64,000 nt of DNA, taken from assembly GCA_002314915.1 (NCBI GenBank), contig DCHU01000029.1, positions 33,451 through 97,450 of the forward strand, written 5' to 3'. The notes under the pieces were generated by a model, which was not told the origin of the DNA, did not search any database, and worked only from the letters and a program-made list of their open reading frames with translations. The position numbers were made by a program, and so were the translations under genes. This document shows positions 42,756-51,974 of the stretch, piece after piece; within the stretch, counting starts at the first letter, position 1; the number at the start of each line of letters is the position of its first letter. The DNA is from Caryophanales bacterium UBA1744 (lineage in GTDB: Bacteria > Bacillota_I > Bacilli_A > RFN20 > CAG-826).

Positions 42756-42792
42756 AATGTAACGAATATCTATCCTTATTTTATTTAAGAAA
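42756..42792 (-). promoter_or_regulatory. Candidate autoregulated ECF promoter
   Basis: Minus strand CGTTACATT (42756-42764) with TTTCTTAAATAA (42781-42792) upstream; 16 nt lie between the elements, as for ECF -35/-10 pairs. Shared with the lipoprotein promoter at 41010-41046. Confidence 0.5.
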
Positions 42793-42836
42793 TTTGCAAT
42801 GTTCCGTAATATTACTCCCATTCGTTTCTAAAACGA

Positions 42837-42862
42837 ACAAAAAAGGCCGGTTTGCACCGACC
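42837..42862 (-). terminator. Terminator of the TlpA lipoprotein operon
   Basis: Minus-strand stem GGTCGGT / ACCGGCC, 4-nt loop, TTTTTTG, just past the stop at 42868. Confidence 0.8.
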
Positions 42863-42867
42863 ATTTA

Positions 42868-43716
42868 TTACTGTTGTATCTCAAATGAGTTTTTCTTGTA
42901 GAACACCGGTTCGTAATCATCCCCGGTGAAGGAATCTATTAGGTTAGAGAATTCCTGGGAATCAAGAATCTGTCCATTCATCAAGAAACAGATGAATCCA
43001 TATCTATCGATAATCGCTGTTGTAGGGAATGATGTGACTCCATATCCGCCTGTCATGTTATCGTAGTCGTATGCGATGTCGAAGTTGAAACCCTTATCCT
43101 CTTTTGCCTGGCACAAGAGTTCATCGGTTCCATCTTTCTTGTCGTAGTAATCTACGCCCAACATATATGCACCGTTGTCCTTGTGTGGAGCATAAGCTTT
43201 GGTTATGCATGGTGCTTCCATATCGCAAGCGGAGCAGTCGATGTACCAGAAGTTGAGAATCAGGCAATCGTTTGTCCTGAGTTTATCTTTGAGAGTTATA
43301 AGCTCTTTCTGAACCTTCCCATCTTCAGTTTTCTCAAGCGTCATAAAGGAATAATCATATGCGATATTGCCAATTCCGATTGTCGTTCCTCTTTCAAGAG
43401 GCTTACTGATGAGTTCTGACTCAAGAACAATCGTGTAGTCCGTCATGCCATCGAGTTTGAACGATTCAATTTTTGAATATCCGTCAGGAAGTGATTTGAA
43501 TTCAACGGTACCAATTGCGGAGGCGTTTTTCAAAACGGCACTGCCTTTGTAGTTGGTGACGTATGACTTTCCGTTTAACGAAAGTTCAACGCCTTCAACT
43601 GGAAGGTTGTGTCTATTGATAATGGTAACAGTGATTGGGACTGATTTTGAGCAGCCGACCAAGGAAGCTAACATCATCGCGATAGGTAATATGGCGATTT
43701 TAGCGTATTTTTTCAT
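42868..43716 (-). CDS. TlpA-like thioredoxin-fold lipoprotein
   Basis: 282 aa. Lipobox LVGC after a 21-residue signal, a ~90-residue beta domain (carboxypeptidase-regulatory/Cna-B like: HNLPVEGVELSLNGKSYVTNYKG), then a redoxin domain with NFWYIDCSACDMEAP (CxxC near 155) and cis-Pro SFPTTA. The active-site context NFWYxDCxxC is almost that of the polyferredoxin-fused thioredoxin at 13938-15512, so that membrane protein may reduce this one. Cotranscribed with the 618-aa lipoprotein 5 nt upstream. Confidence 0.85.
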   Translation of the reverse strand: MKKYAKIAILPIAMMLASLVGCSKSVPITVTIINRHNLPVEGVELSLNGKSYVTNYKGSAVLKNASAIGTVEFKSLPDGYSKIESFKLDGMTDYTIVLESELISKPLERGTTIGIGNIAYDYSFMTLEKTEDGKVQKELITLKDKLRTNDCLILNFWYIDCSACDMEAPCITKAYAPHKDNGAYMLGVDYYDKKDGTDELLCQAKEDKGFNFDIAYDYDNMTGGYGVTSFPTTAIIDRYGFICFLMNGQILDSQEFSNLIDSFTGDDYEPVFYKKNSFEIQQ

Positions 43717-43721
43717 AGTTT

Positions 43722-45578
43722 TTAGAATTCTTTGTATGCCATTACGAGGAACATGACTTTCTTGCCTTCGAGCATCAATACTGCCTGAGCGCCGAGTTTG
43801 TCTTCGCCAGCATAGTATAAATCATTTTCGTAATCACCCTTAAATGTGTAATCAGGATCGAGGTCCCAACCGGAGTTTACGAATGCCTTCGAGATTGCCG
43901 TTGCTGCTGCAAGAGCCTCTTCCTGGGTCTCATATGTGAGGGCGTACATGTATCCGAAGTACACTTCTTCGTACTTGTAGACGTACTCAGCTTTGTAGAA
44001 GTCAGTCATATCGGAGAATCCGACACGTGATGCTTCTTTGAGCGTCGTTGGGAGCTCAGGGAACATGTTGTAATCTTTGTGGATTGAGTTGAACTGGCTG
44101 ACGAATGTGGACCACTCGGTGTCATCGCCATAGTCAGTTGTCATTGGTTCTGTTGCGTAGAGGGAAATCGAGAAACTTGCCGTATTTGGCTTGTTGTCGA
44201 TTTCGATGAAATATGAGTATCCACCGTTTGAGATGTAATAAAGAACGCTGTTGTCTGTTCCAAGTTTGGAATCATCGAATGAGATGAATCCAGAGTTCTC
44301 TAACTTTGTTGCATATGCCTGGAGATTCTCTAATGCCACTTCTGCACTTGAGTATTCAGATGAGAATGTGTCTAAGAAATAGAATCCAAGGGTTGGCGCA
44401 TATGATGAGTAATCGGTGTAGACGAATGAGATATCTTCGGTTGATGTGAAGTCAACGATTGGTTCTAGTTCGCATTCCGTTGCTCTCTTGTTTTTGAACG
44501 TGTTGAATCTAGCGATGCTGTATATTTCTTCGGAAGCATAGCTTAACTTGAACTGGCCCTGTGGATAGTAGGTCGTGTAGTAGTCTTTCTCATAGTAATA
44601 ATCATCGAGATAATCACCTGAGATCCAGGCAGCCTGAACATACTGTTTCTTGACGAGTTCTCCGTTATCTAAAATGTCTCTGTGGTAAATCTTTGACTCG
44701 AAGCCGACCTTCTTTGTTGAGTCGTTGTCTGTTTCGTGCGAGTCAAGAGTCCAACCAGCGTTAGCGAGTGTATCGCCGAATGAGGAAACGACGTTTCCAC
44801 ATCCAAGGTCTGTTAAGACTCTCTGGCTGTCATTAACTGTAACGGCGTATGAAGCGTCGTACATTGGGAGAGCTTCACCCAAAAGATCAACCATATCCGC
44901 TTTCATAGATGCTGGATAATCCGTGATTTTCTCCATTTTGGTTGGGTTTGCTAAATAGGCTTCAACAACAGCGTCTTTCGTGTTTCCGATGTCGGAGAAG
45001 TCGAGGTTTACATCATATTCGGAGAAGCTGAACTTGATGTTAGCGGTTGAGCAATCCTTATGTGAAGGGAATGTGAGAGTAATCTTGTTGTCGATAATCT
45101 TGTCGGCAAGTGACGATTCTCCTCCAAGGAATGCAGCATAGTAGACGATGTCCTTGTCTGTTGTTGTGTAGACGTTCATGTCTTCATCATCCTGCTCCCA
45201 AGCATCGATGTCTTCGAATAACTTGGCTGGGTAATATGTTAAATCGCTGATTTTGAGATTTGCGTTGATTGTCTCGCAATAGTCGATGGAGATGTTTTCT
45301 CCATAATAAAATCTGAATGAGCCTTGCTCGGTTCTGAGATATCCAACGTCTTTCTTATCGAAATCCTGCTCGTATGCTTTGCTGAAATCATAGAAGAATG
45401 CATCATCTCCTAAGAAATATGTCTGCCACAATCCATCAACATCGATTGTGCAGTTTCCGGCCTTCAATGAATCGGCGAATTTTTCGATGACTGTTCTAGT
45501 GTCTTTTGTCTGTCCGCAGCCTGCGAGAAGCATGGTAGCGGAGGCAAGAGTAACCATTAATTTATTAAATTTCTTCAT
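43722..45578 (-). CDS. Large lipoprotein with three repeated modules
   Basis: 618 aa from ATG 45578 (GAAGGAGACGACT before it; an in-frame GTG at 45596 overlaps this site). Lipobox LLAGC. Rich in Asp, Tyr and Thr. The motif A-x-x-L-x-N-(S/A)-G-(W/F)-x-x-(D/S) recurs three times (LANAGWTLDS, LENSGFISFDD, FVNSGWDLDPD), pointing to repeated alpha/beta modules that could bind substrate or other surface proteins. No enzymatic motif seen. First gene of an operon with the TlpA lipoprotein. Confidence 0.75.
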   Translation of the reverse strand: MKKFNKLMVTLASATMLLAGCGQTKDTRTVIEKFADSLKAGNCTIDVDGLWQTYFLGDDAFFYDFSKAYEQDFDKKDVGYLRTEQGSFRFYYGENISIDYCETINANLKISDLTYYPAKLFEDIDAWEQDDEDMNVYTTTDKDIVYYAAFLGGESSLADKIIDNKITLTFPSHKDCSTANIKFSFSEYDVNLDFSDIGNTKDAVVEAYLANPTKMEKITDYPASMKADMVDLLGEALPMYDASYAVTVNDSQRVLTDLGCGNVVSSFGDTLANAGWTLDSHETDNDSTKKVGFESKIYHRDILDNGELVKKQYVQAAWISGDYLDDYYYEKDYYTTYYPQGQFKLSYASEEIYSIARFNTFKNKRATECELEPIVDFTSTEDISFVYTDYSSYAPTLGFYFLDTFSSEYSSAEVALENLQAYATKLENSGFISFDDSKLGTDNSVLYYISNGGYSYFIEIDNKPNTASFSISLYATEPMTTDYGDDTEWSTFVSQFNSIHKDYNMFPELPTTLKEASRVGFSDMTDFYKAEYVYKYEEVYFGYMYALTYETQEEALAAATAISKAFVNSGWDLDPDYTFKGDYENDLYYAGEDKLGAQAVLMLEGKKVMFLVMAYKEF

Positions 45579-45603
45579 AGTCGTCTCCTTCGTCACGAGG
45601 GAA

Positions 45604-45632
45604 ACAATAAAGGCAAACGGACTTTAAATCAA
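45604..45632 (-). promoter_or_regulatory. Promoter of the 618-aa lipoprotein operon
   Basis: Minus strand: TTGATT (45627-45632), 17 bp, TATTGT (45604-45609). Confidence 0.65.
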
Positions 45633-45683
45633 CCATAAAAGGTTAATTTAGGGGCAAAAAGGTGCTTTTTAGACAGAAAGTAA

Positions 45684-45708
45684 ATAAAAAAGAGAGCCAA
45701 TGGCCCTC
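45684..45708 (-). terminator. Terminator of deoD
   Basis: Minus-strand stem GAGGGCC / GGCTCTC with ATT loop and TTTTTTATTT. Confidence 0.8.
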
Positions 45709-45723
45709 TTATTTATCGTTTTC

Positions 45724-46449
45724 TTATTTTGAAGCGTAGTAGTCTCTAGCGACGTCACATGCGACGTTGATCATGTCGACGAGCGATGTCTGTCTCTCTT
45801 CTGAAGTCAAGATTCCAGGAGCGACGAATGAGTCTGAGATTGTGCAAACGGCGAGTGCTTTCTTGCCGAGTCCTGCAGCGATGCAGTAGAGAGCGTATGC
45901 TTCCATTTCAACTGCGATGACTCCCATCTTGGCCCACTTCTTCCAGCCATCTGTATCTGGGTTGTAGAAGCAGTTTGCGGATAAGACGTTTCCGACCTTT
46001 GAAACGATGTTGTTCTTCTTTGCTGAATTTGCAGCGCTAACTAATAAGTCAAAGTCTGCGATTGCTGAATATGAGCAAGTTGGGAATAAGTAATTGGTCA
46101 ATGGGTTGCTGTCGTGGCATGCTGCCTGAGCGATGACGACTGACTTGAGTGGGCACTCTGCGGAATATGATCCTGCTGTGCCAACACGGATGATGACCTC
46201 TACTCCATACTCAGCGAATAATTCCTGAGCGTAGATGCTGATTGATGGGACTCCCATGCCTGAAGGCATAACTGAGATTGGAGTACCGTCTTCAAGTTCT
46301 CCTGTGTATGCTGTCATTCCTCTGACATCATTTACTTTTTTGGCGTTCTTGAAGAATGTGTTTGCGATCCATTCTGCTCTTCTTGGATCTCCTGGCATTA
46401 AGACGACTTTAGCGAATGAACCCGCTGGTGCACCGATGTGTATGGACAT
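45724..46449 (-). CDS. deoD: Purine-nucleoside phosphorylase, DeoD type
   Basis: 241 aa, the usual length. MPGDPRRAEWIA binds phosphate, RVGTAGSY and EMEAYALYC line the ribose/base site, and the catalytic Asp lies in CTISDSF. Splits purine nucleosides to base and ribose-1-phosphate. GAGGAAATAAC before the ATG; extended -10 TGTTATACT further upstream. Confidence 0.95.
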   Translation of the reverse strand: MSIHIGAPAGSFAKVVLMPGDPRRAEWIANTFFKNAKKVNDVRGMTAYTGELEDGTPISVMPSGMGVPSISIYAQELFAEYGVEVIIRVGTAGSYSAECPLKSVVIAQAACHDSNPLTNYLFPTCSYSAIADFDLLVSAANSAKKNNIVSKVGNVLSANCFYNPDTDGWKKWAKMGVIAVEMEAYALYCIAAGLGKKALAVCTISDSFVAPGILTSEERQTSLVDMINVACDVARDYYASK

Positions 46450-46513
46450 AGTTATTTCCTCTATTTCTGCTACTAGTATAACAAAGTTAGCCCATTACGA
46501 TATATGAGTTATG

Positions 46514-46540
46514 AGTAAAAAGAAAGAGGCAAATCGCCTC
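46514..46540 (-). terminator. Terminator of the CmpB-like gene
   Basis: Minus-strand stem AGAGGC / GCCTCT with GATTT-type loop, TTTCTTTTT. Confidence 0.7.
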
Positions 46541-47439
46541 TATTCAATTTTTGATGGTCTTCCGTTCTCATCGTACTCATCGGCTGAGACGTCTCTATCC
46601 GGGTCGATGTAGATGAGTTTCTTGAACCAATTGGTCGCCTTTTCTTTGGTCTTTTTGCTCTTTTCCTCTTCTTTTGCAAGCTTGGCTTTGACCGCCTGAG
46701 GAACAAGTTCTGACAGTTTATTAACTGTCTCATCTTTCTTTTCCTTCATTTCCTCTCTTAATTTTTCATAAGTGAGGGCAACCGGATTGTTCTTGGTGAA
46801 CTTGACGATTTTATGGAAGAGACCTGCACTGTTAATCCAGTCGATGAGCATAACTCCATAAAGGATTCCGATACCGAAGATGACGAAGAATTCAGTGATT
46901 AAACTTGAGCTATCTCCAACGGTGAAGAATGAGGATAGCATCTCGAAGAACGAGAAGATGAATGGGTTGATTCCATAGTAGTAAATCACTGCAACAACAC
47001 ACCATATGAGGTTGAACTGAGGACAGATAACGCCTTTGATGTTTCCTTTGAAGTTTGTGTAATCCCAGAGTCTGACTTTGAAGCCGTTAACGAAAATGAT
47101 ACCCGCAACCAACTCAAGGAGAATGGTTCCGATTGCCATCAATGCCAGTGGAATGAGGTCGTACCAGGTACCGCCAGACACCCCGCTTCTCCAGAACAAA
47201 TCACCCATTGGGTTATAGAACTGCCAGGATGCTGGGGCAATTGTCTCTATTAAAAAGCAAACGGAGAACATGAGCAGGAGACCGAATCCATAAAGAGGAA
47301 GCCAAGGTCCTCTCATGAAACCCGGGTTAACCCATTTCTTTGCTGCAAAACGTCTGTATAAGACTTCAAGTAAATATCCACCCATGCAGCCGATGATGAA
47401 CATCACTAGGTAGATAAGTAAAATCTCTCGCCAATCCAT
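46540..47439 (-). CDS. CmpB-like putative ABC-transporter type IV membrane protein
   Basis: 299 aa, about six membrane segments. MGGYLLEVLYRRF, NPGFMRGPWLPLYGFG and LWDYTNFKGNIKGVICPQF are signatures of the PF06541 family (called putative ABC-transporter type IV, though the transport role is unproven). A ~75-residue Lys/Glu-rich cytoplasmic tail follows. The ATG is 6 nt behind TGC-TATGAT and no ribosome binding site is visible, so the mRNA is probably leaderless. Confidence 0.8.
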   Translation of the reverse strand: MDWREILLIYLVMFIIGCMGGYLLEVLYRRFAAKKWVNPGFMRGPWLPLYGFGLLLMFSVCFLIETIAPASWQFYNPMGDLFWRSGVSGGTWYDLIPLALMAIGTILLELVAGIIFVNGFKVRLWDYTNFKGNIKGVICPQFNLIWCVVAVIYYYGINPFIFSFFEMLSSFFTVGDSSSLITEFFVIFGIGILYGVMLIDWINSAGLFHKIVKFTKNNPVALTYEKLREEMKEKKDETVNKLSELVPQAVKAKLAKEEEKSKKTKEKATNWFKKLIYIDPDRDVSADEYDENGRPSKIE

Positions 47440-47445
47440 GCAATC

Positions 47446-47454
47446 ATCATAGCA
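47446..47454 (-). promoter_or_regulatory. Extended -10 of a leaderless-type promoter (CmpB-like gene)
   Basis: Minus strand TGCTATGAT, six bases, then ATG 47439. Confidence 0.5.
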
Positions 47455-47579
47455 CCCTAGAAATGAAATGGTTCATTAAATGATGTGTTTTTTGTGGATA
47501 AAAAGTATACTTTGTCAATTTAATGCTTTTATGTGGAGGATATTTCTATAAAATATGCTTGTTTTTAGGAGGACCGCCC

Positions 47580-48896
47580 ATGAAAAAGAATTGGATATTC
47601 GGCTTATCATTAGCGGCATTATTAATGGTTGGTTGCGGAACGCCTGATAAATCAGAATCATCAAGCGTTGAAAAAACATCAGAATCAGCGACTTCCGAAG
47701 TTGTGTCTTCAGAAGAGACTTCAGTTACATCAGAGTCAACCCCTGTTACATCAGAATCGGTTCCAGTGACATCAGAATCATCTAAAGAGTCGAGCTCTGA
47801 AGCATCGTCCGAATCGAGTTCAAGCTCAGAAGAGCCGGACTCATCAGAAGACGAGGAGGAAGAGGAAATCGTCACAGAGTCTACTGTCAACAAATTAATC
47901 GAGATTGCTGATAAGCAGGACGCCGGAAAGTATTCCGCAGATAAATATACTGTCACATGCTTTGTAAAAGAAATGATTGAGACAAGGGCAAACGGTGATT
48001 CATTCCTTGTCGTATTCACTATCGCGGATACCGTGGATTCAGATAAGGTCATAGAGACAAAATGCGCGGTTGAAAATGAATTCGTAGCACAGGAGTTCAC
48101 AACGGGCGCCAAGATAAAAACTGAAGGCATGGTTGGCCGTTTCGTTAATGGCGAAGTCACAACCTACTCAATGTACAATCACGCATGTGAGTTGATTGAA
48201 TCAGCGTTGGTCGATGCAACGGAATTAAGCATCGGAAACGATGTCTCATTGAGTGTTGGTCAAAAGTCCAAGCTTGAGGCGGCATGGAGCCCATCAAATG
48301 CTCGCAAAGAAGCAATAACCTGGTCTTCATCCGATGAGAAAGTTGCAACCGTAAACAATGGAACTATCACCGCAATTGCGGAAGGAAACGCAACAATCAC
48401 TGCAAAAACAACACATTTTACAAAAACAATCGCAGTTACAGTAAGTGCAGCGACAACAAAAACACAGACCATCAGTTTCACCAAAGCGACAGAGGGAGGA
48501 GACATTCCAACAACCACTATCGCAACTGATAAGATACTTGACGCACTTGTGTCAGACGGATTGGATTTGATCGAATCGTGCGATGAGTCAAAATACGTTT
48601 ATTATGGTGGCCAGTCCTTGAAGTTCAACCCAAACGGATTCCTCACGCTCACATTGAAAAATCAGATAAATGTCTCAGAGGTCAAGTTTGAGGCGATGAG
48701 ATATCAGACCAAGAACGCTAAAATCGGATTTGAGACCACGAACTTTACCGGAGAACTGACAACCTCTGGACCAACCTCTGCAACTGAGTACGAAGACATC
48801 GTCTACGACTTAGGCGGAGTTGATGTAAAGACATTCAAATTCAGTTCCACTGATAAGGTGTTCATCAAATCAATAACTTTTAGTTATAACGGCTAA
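47580..48896 (+). CDS. Lipoprotein with Ser-rich linker, OB-like and Big2 domains
   Basis: 438 aa. AGGAGGACCGCCC precedes ATG 47580; lipobox MVGC. Residues 20-105 are a low-complexity Ser/Glu/Thr linker (TSESTPVTSESVPVTSES repeats). Then an OB-fold-like domain (about 105-215: ADKYTVTCFVKEM...GDSFLVVF...GAKIKTEGMV), a bacterial Ig-like Big2 domain (about 215-300: ITWSSSDEKVATVNNGTITAIAEGNATITA), and a C-terminal beta sandwich. A surface-attached protein; the linker would span the wall, if there is one. Function unknown. Confidence 0.82.
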   Translation: MKKNWIFGLSLAALLMVGCGTPDKSESSSVEKTSESATSEVVSSEETSVTSESTPVTSESVPVTSESSKESSSEASSESSSSSEEPDSSEDEEEEEIVTESTVNKLIEIADKQDAGKYSADKYTVTCFVKEMIETRANGDSFLVVFTIADTVDSDKVIETKCAVENEFVAQEFTTGAKIKTEGMVGRFVNGEVTTYSMYNHACELIESALVDATELSIGNDVSLSVGQKSKLEAAWSPSNARKEAITWSSSDEKVATVNNGTITAIAEGNATITAKTTHFTKTIAVTVSAATTKTQTISFTKATEGGDIPTTTIATDKILDALVSDGLDLIESCDESKYVYYGGQSLKFNPNGFLTLTLKNQINVSEVKFEAMRYQTKNAKIGFETTNFTGELTTSGPTSATEYEDIVYDLGGVDVKTFKFSSTDKVFIKSITFSYNG

Positions 48897-48901
48897 AAAA
48901 G

Positions 48902-48926
48902 AACCCCGATTGAAGTCGGGGTTTTC
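48902..48926. terminator. Terminator between convergent lipoprotein genes
   Basis: Stem AACCCCGA / TCGGGGTT (8 bp), 6-nt loop, TTTTC on the plus strand and an A/T tail on the other side. Confidence 0.85.
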
Positions 48927-49559
48927 TTATGCAAATAAGATTTTGATTGGCAATGTTTCAACGGTATTGACGTTGTAGTAGAAGTCTTGCAATGCTGCGT
49001 CGTACTGGTTTGTTGCCGAGAGCCAACCATCACATCCTTCAACGGAATAATAGCTCTTGCCGTTGTATTCCGTTTTCAGACTACCGCAAACGTAGTCTGC
49101 TGAACTGGAACCGTATATAGCATAGGTGGCACCGTCAATTTTGGCTTCTTTGCCCCCGTCCATCCAGGTATCGTGATGAGGGAAATCGTAAAGAAATGAG
49201 GCGGGTATATCTACGGCATCTTCAGATGCATAGATGCTTTCTATCGTAGCCATGTTTATAACGCTGGAGCTTTTAACGTAGAGGATTCCTGGATAATCCT
49301 TAACCGTGTAGATTCTTGTGGAGTAATTGTCTTTGTCGTTAAACGCTGCGATGTATTCGTCTTTCTCGTTAAAACCATCTTCAGGTGTTCCGGCACGACG
49401 ATAAAGGGTGTCACCCACCATAAGATTTGTTATATCGGCAAACTGGGACTCATCAAGGTAATGAGCGTTTCCGAATTCTTCGACTTTAAAACACGAGGTT
49501 AACAACCCGGATAGCAATAGAATTGGCACCACTACGATTCTTTTCTTCATGCGAGTCAT
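48927..49559 (-). CDS. Lipoprotein of unknown function
   Basis: 210 aa. Lipobox LTSC after MTRMKKRIVVVPILLLSGL; AAGGA 7 nt before ATG 49559. The mature part is rich in Tyr, Asp and Ala with a Cys pair (VCGS, EGCDG) but no known motif. It follows the next lipoprotein on the same strand by 18 nt and is probably cotranscribed with it. Confidence 0.7.
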   Translation of the reverse strand: MTRMKKRIVVVPILLLSGLLTSCFKVEEFGNAHYLDESQFADITNLMVGDTLYRRAGTPEDGFNEKDEYIAAFNDKDNYSTRIYTVKDYPGILYVKSSSVINMATIESIYASEDAVDIPASFLYDFPHHDTWMDGGKEAKIDGATYAIYGSSSADYVCGSLKTEYNGKSYYSVEGCDGWLSATNQYDAALQDFYYNVNTVETLPIKILFA

Positions 49560-49577
49560 TATACATCCTTCTGCAAA

Positions 49578-50162
49578 TTATATGGTTGGGTCAAATGCGT
49601 AAACACCAGAAAAGTAAACCATGCATGGCGCACAATTGGCATCATCGTGACAATCTCCGCAGTATTGTCGAGTCATCTTTATGTTTTCTGTGACATAGTA
49701 TTCATCCCCATCGTAATCAGATAGATACTTACAGTGCCCTTCTTTGTCGGTTACGATGAAATCGGCATAAACGGCATAAGCGTTCATGGAGCTAAATTCT
49801 TCTTTGGATACATGGTGAACGGTTGGTTGCTCAAAAGAATAAGATATTACCTTACCCGAAGTTAAAACCATTGTTGATGGGTATGTCTCTTGGATGTAAA
49901 TACTTCCTGTATAAGTTATCGTGAATAGAGAGCCGATAAGAAGATTATCCGGCACTTTTACTTCTTCGAATCCCTTACCGAGGTATGAGGAGCCAATTAA
50001 AATGGACCCTGGGTATTCGTTGTCCACCCCCGTTACGCTATTGACGACCAAATCGACACTAAATGTGTCAGTTTCGCTGAAGATCAAATCAGGAACATCC
50101 ACAATGTTGCATCCCGTTAAAGCTAAAACAGATATCGGGAGTAATAAGTTTTTAATTCTCAT
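49578..50162 (-). CDS. Lipoprotein with Cys-rich C-terminus
   Basis: 194 aa. Lipobox LTGC; GAGGT about 9 nt before the ATG. The domain is beta-rich, and the C-terminus has CGDCHDDANCAPC, a cluster of four Cys with a His that looks like a metal or disulfide site. No family recognised. First gene of a two-lipoprotein unit. Confidence 0.7.
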   Translation of the reverse strand: MRIKNLLLPISVLALTGCNIVDVPDLIFSETDTFSVDLVVNSVTGVDNEYPGSILIGSSYLGKGFEEVKVPDNLLIGSLFTITYTGSIYIQETYPSTMVLTSGKVISYSFEQPTVHHVSKEEFSSMNAYAVYADFIVTDKEGHCKYLSDYDGDEYYVTENIKMTRQYCGDCHDDANCAPCMVYFSGVYAFDPTI

Positions 50163-50217
50163 ATCTTATACCTCGCTTTATATGACAGTTATTGAACTGC
50201 TTCCGTTACAAACTATA

Positions 50218-50246
50218 ACAAAAAAAGCCCGACTTCAATCAGGCTT
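50218..50246 (-). terminator. Terminator of the CoA-transferase gene
   Basis: Minus-strand stem AAGCCTGA / TCGGGCTT (8 bp, one G-T), 6-nt loop, TTTTTTT. Confidence 0.85.
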
Positions 50247-50258
50247 TAAGATGATTCG

Positions 50259-51794
50259 TTACTTTCTCTTGGAGATTTTGGCAGGATACTCAACCGGGAA
50301 CGGGAGTAAATCCAAGATATCTTTCTGTGGGTCGACACCTGGATACACTTCAACGAGTTTCAATCCGTTTTCGCCGAGTTCAAAGATACATCTTTCGGTT
50401 ACGTAAAGAACTCTTTGCCCATTCTTTATAGCGCGCTGTCCATTAAAGGAGATGGCACTGACATTTGGAACGAATTTAGGAACGGTTCCGTTCTCCAAGA
50501 TTGTAACTGTATTGTTTGAACGGTCTACGTTTAATCCCTTTGTGTTGAAGGTTAAGCAGAAGACGACGTTTGGCGTCTTAGCGGTGATGTTCGCGAATCC
50601 TCCGATTCCGGAGAAATTACCTGGCATCTGGTGAGAGTTGACGTTACCGAACTGATCGACTTCGAATCCGCCCATGAAGCAGATATCTAATGTTCCGTTG
50701 TCGTAAAGGTCGAACTGGTTAGCCATATCATAAACTGATGCTGCGCCGATCATCGCACCGAATACTTTTCCGGATACAGGAAGTCCACCAATACCGCCTG
50801 ATTCTACAGTTAAGGTGATTTTTTCAAGGATTCCGCTCTTTCTTGCGTAATCTGCGACCTGTTCTGGAATTCCGATTCCGATGTTGACTAGGTCATCTTC
50901 TTTGAGTTCTTTTGCAGCGCGTTTGCCGATGACTTTAAATGCTGGATTAACCTTGACGTGAACGGTGCTGATGTCATCAATCATGCTCTTCCAGCCCTTC
51001 CATTCTGAATATGGGATTTCGAATCCGCCTGTCAGAGCGCGGAATGAAACTGGGTAATCTTCTCTTTCGACGACAACGATTGCGTCAACGAGGCTGCCCG
51101 GAATAATGGTATTTCTAGGTCTAGATGGCGTTGCGACGAGTCTATCAACCTGAACGATGACTGTGCCATGGTTGGCTTTGACTGCCTGGCAAACCGATAA
51201 TGCGTCGCCTGACATGAACTGGTCATCGAATGCGATGTTGCCTTTCTTATCTGCGACAGTTCCCTTGATTAAGGCAACGTTAAGTTTTGGCAATTGATAA
51301 TATAGGAATTCCTCTCCATCTAAGTTTACTAGTTTGACGAGGTTCTTATCTGTTGAAAGGCTATTGACGCCAGGTCCTTTGACTCTTGGGTCTACAAAGA
51401 TATCTAATCCGACTTTTGATAAAGCACCAGGTAAACCTGCTGCCTGCGAGCGGATTGCGTGTGATATACATCCTAATGGAAGGTTATATGCTTCGAATCT
51501 ATCTTCCATAAGGAGTTTCTTGGTGCTTGGCATAGCGCCGAAGTGTCCGCAGATGAGTTTAGAGACTGCGCCGTCTCTGATGTAGCCTTCTGCTGCTCTA
51601 TCTTCTTCCCAGATACCAAAGCCTGCGCTTGATACGAGGGTTAAGTTCTTTGGTGAGCCTGTTGATTTATATTTGGCATAAATGCCTTCATGAAGTGCGA
51701 CTGGGTTTTCAATTCCGACGAAAGAGTTGAGGCAAATAATGTCGCCATCATGAATCAAATTCACTGCTTCTTCGATAGTCATTATTTTATGCAT
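50259..51794 (-). CDS. Acyl-CoA:acetate/propionate CoA-transferase (YdiF-like)
   Basis: 511 aa, fused alpha and beta halves of a class I CoA-transferase. Alpha half: FVGIENPVALHEGI...GGF; beta half: GIGIPEQVADYAR and the catalytic Glu in LTVESGGIGGLPVSG (near 333), then CFMGGFEVDQFGNVN. Moves CoA between short-chain acyl-CoAs and acetate in fermentation. AGGAGGGCAGTAGC before the ATG; a CTGAC-6-GTCAG hairpin (51812-51827) lies just upstream of it. Confidence 0.9.
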   Translation of the reverse strand: MHKIMTIEEAVNLIHDGDIICLNSFVGIENPVALHEGIYAKYKSTGSPKNLTLVSSAGFGIWEEDRAAEGYIRDGAVSKLICGHFGAMPSTKKLLMEDRFEAYNLPLGCISHAIRSQAAGLPGALSKVGLDIFVDPRVKGPGVNSLSTDKNLVKLVNLDGEEFLYYQLPKLNVALIKGTVADKKGNIAFDDQFMSGDALSVCQAVKANHGTVIVQVDRLVATPSRPRNTIIPGSLVDAIVVVEREDYPVSFRALTGGFEIPYSEWKGWKSMIDDISTVHVKVNPAFKVIGKRAAKELKEDDLVNIGIGIPEQVADYARKSGILEKITLTVESGGIGGLPVSGKVFGAMIGAASVYDMANQFDLYDNGTLDICFMGGFEVDQFGNVNSHQMPGNFSGIGGFANITAKTPNVVFCLTFNTKGLNVDRSNNTVTILENGTVPKFVPNVSAISFNGQRAIKNGQRVLYVTERCIFELGENGLKLVEVYPGVDPQKDILDLLPFPVEYPAKISKRK

Positions 51795-51974
51795 AGCTAC
51801 TGCCCTCCTTCTGACGCCGATGTCAGTTGTGTATAAATGATGCCTATTTAGTAGATAATTTCACTAAAAAATACATAAAAAGCGATTTCATAAAGGGAAA
51901 AAGTGCAAATTGTTTAGATTTTTGGGTCAATTTTTCAAAAACTCCGCTACTTAATAGTAGGAGGTTATTTGAAA

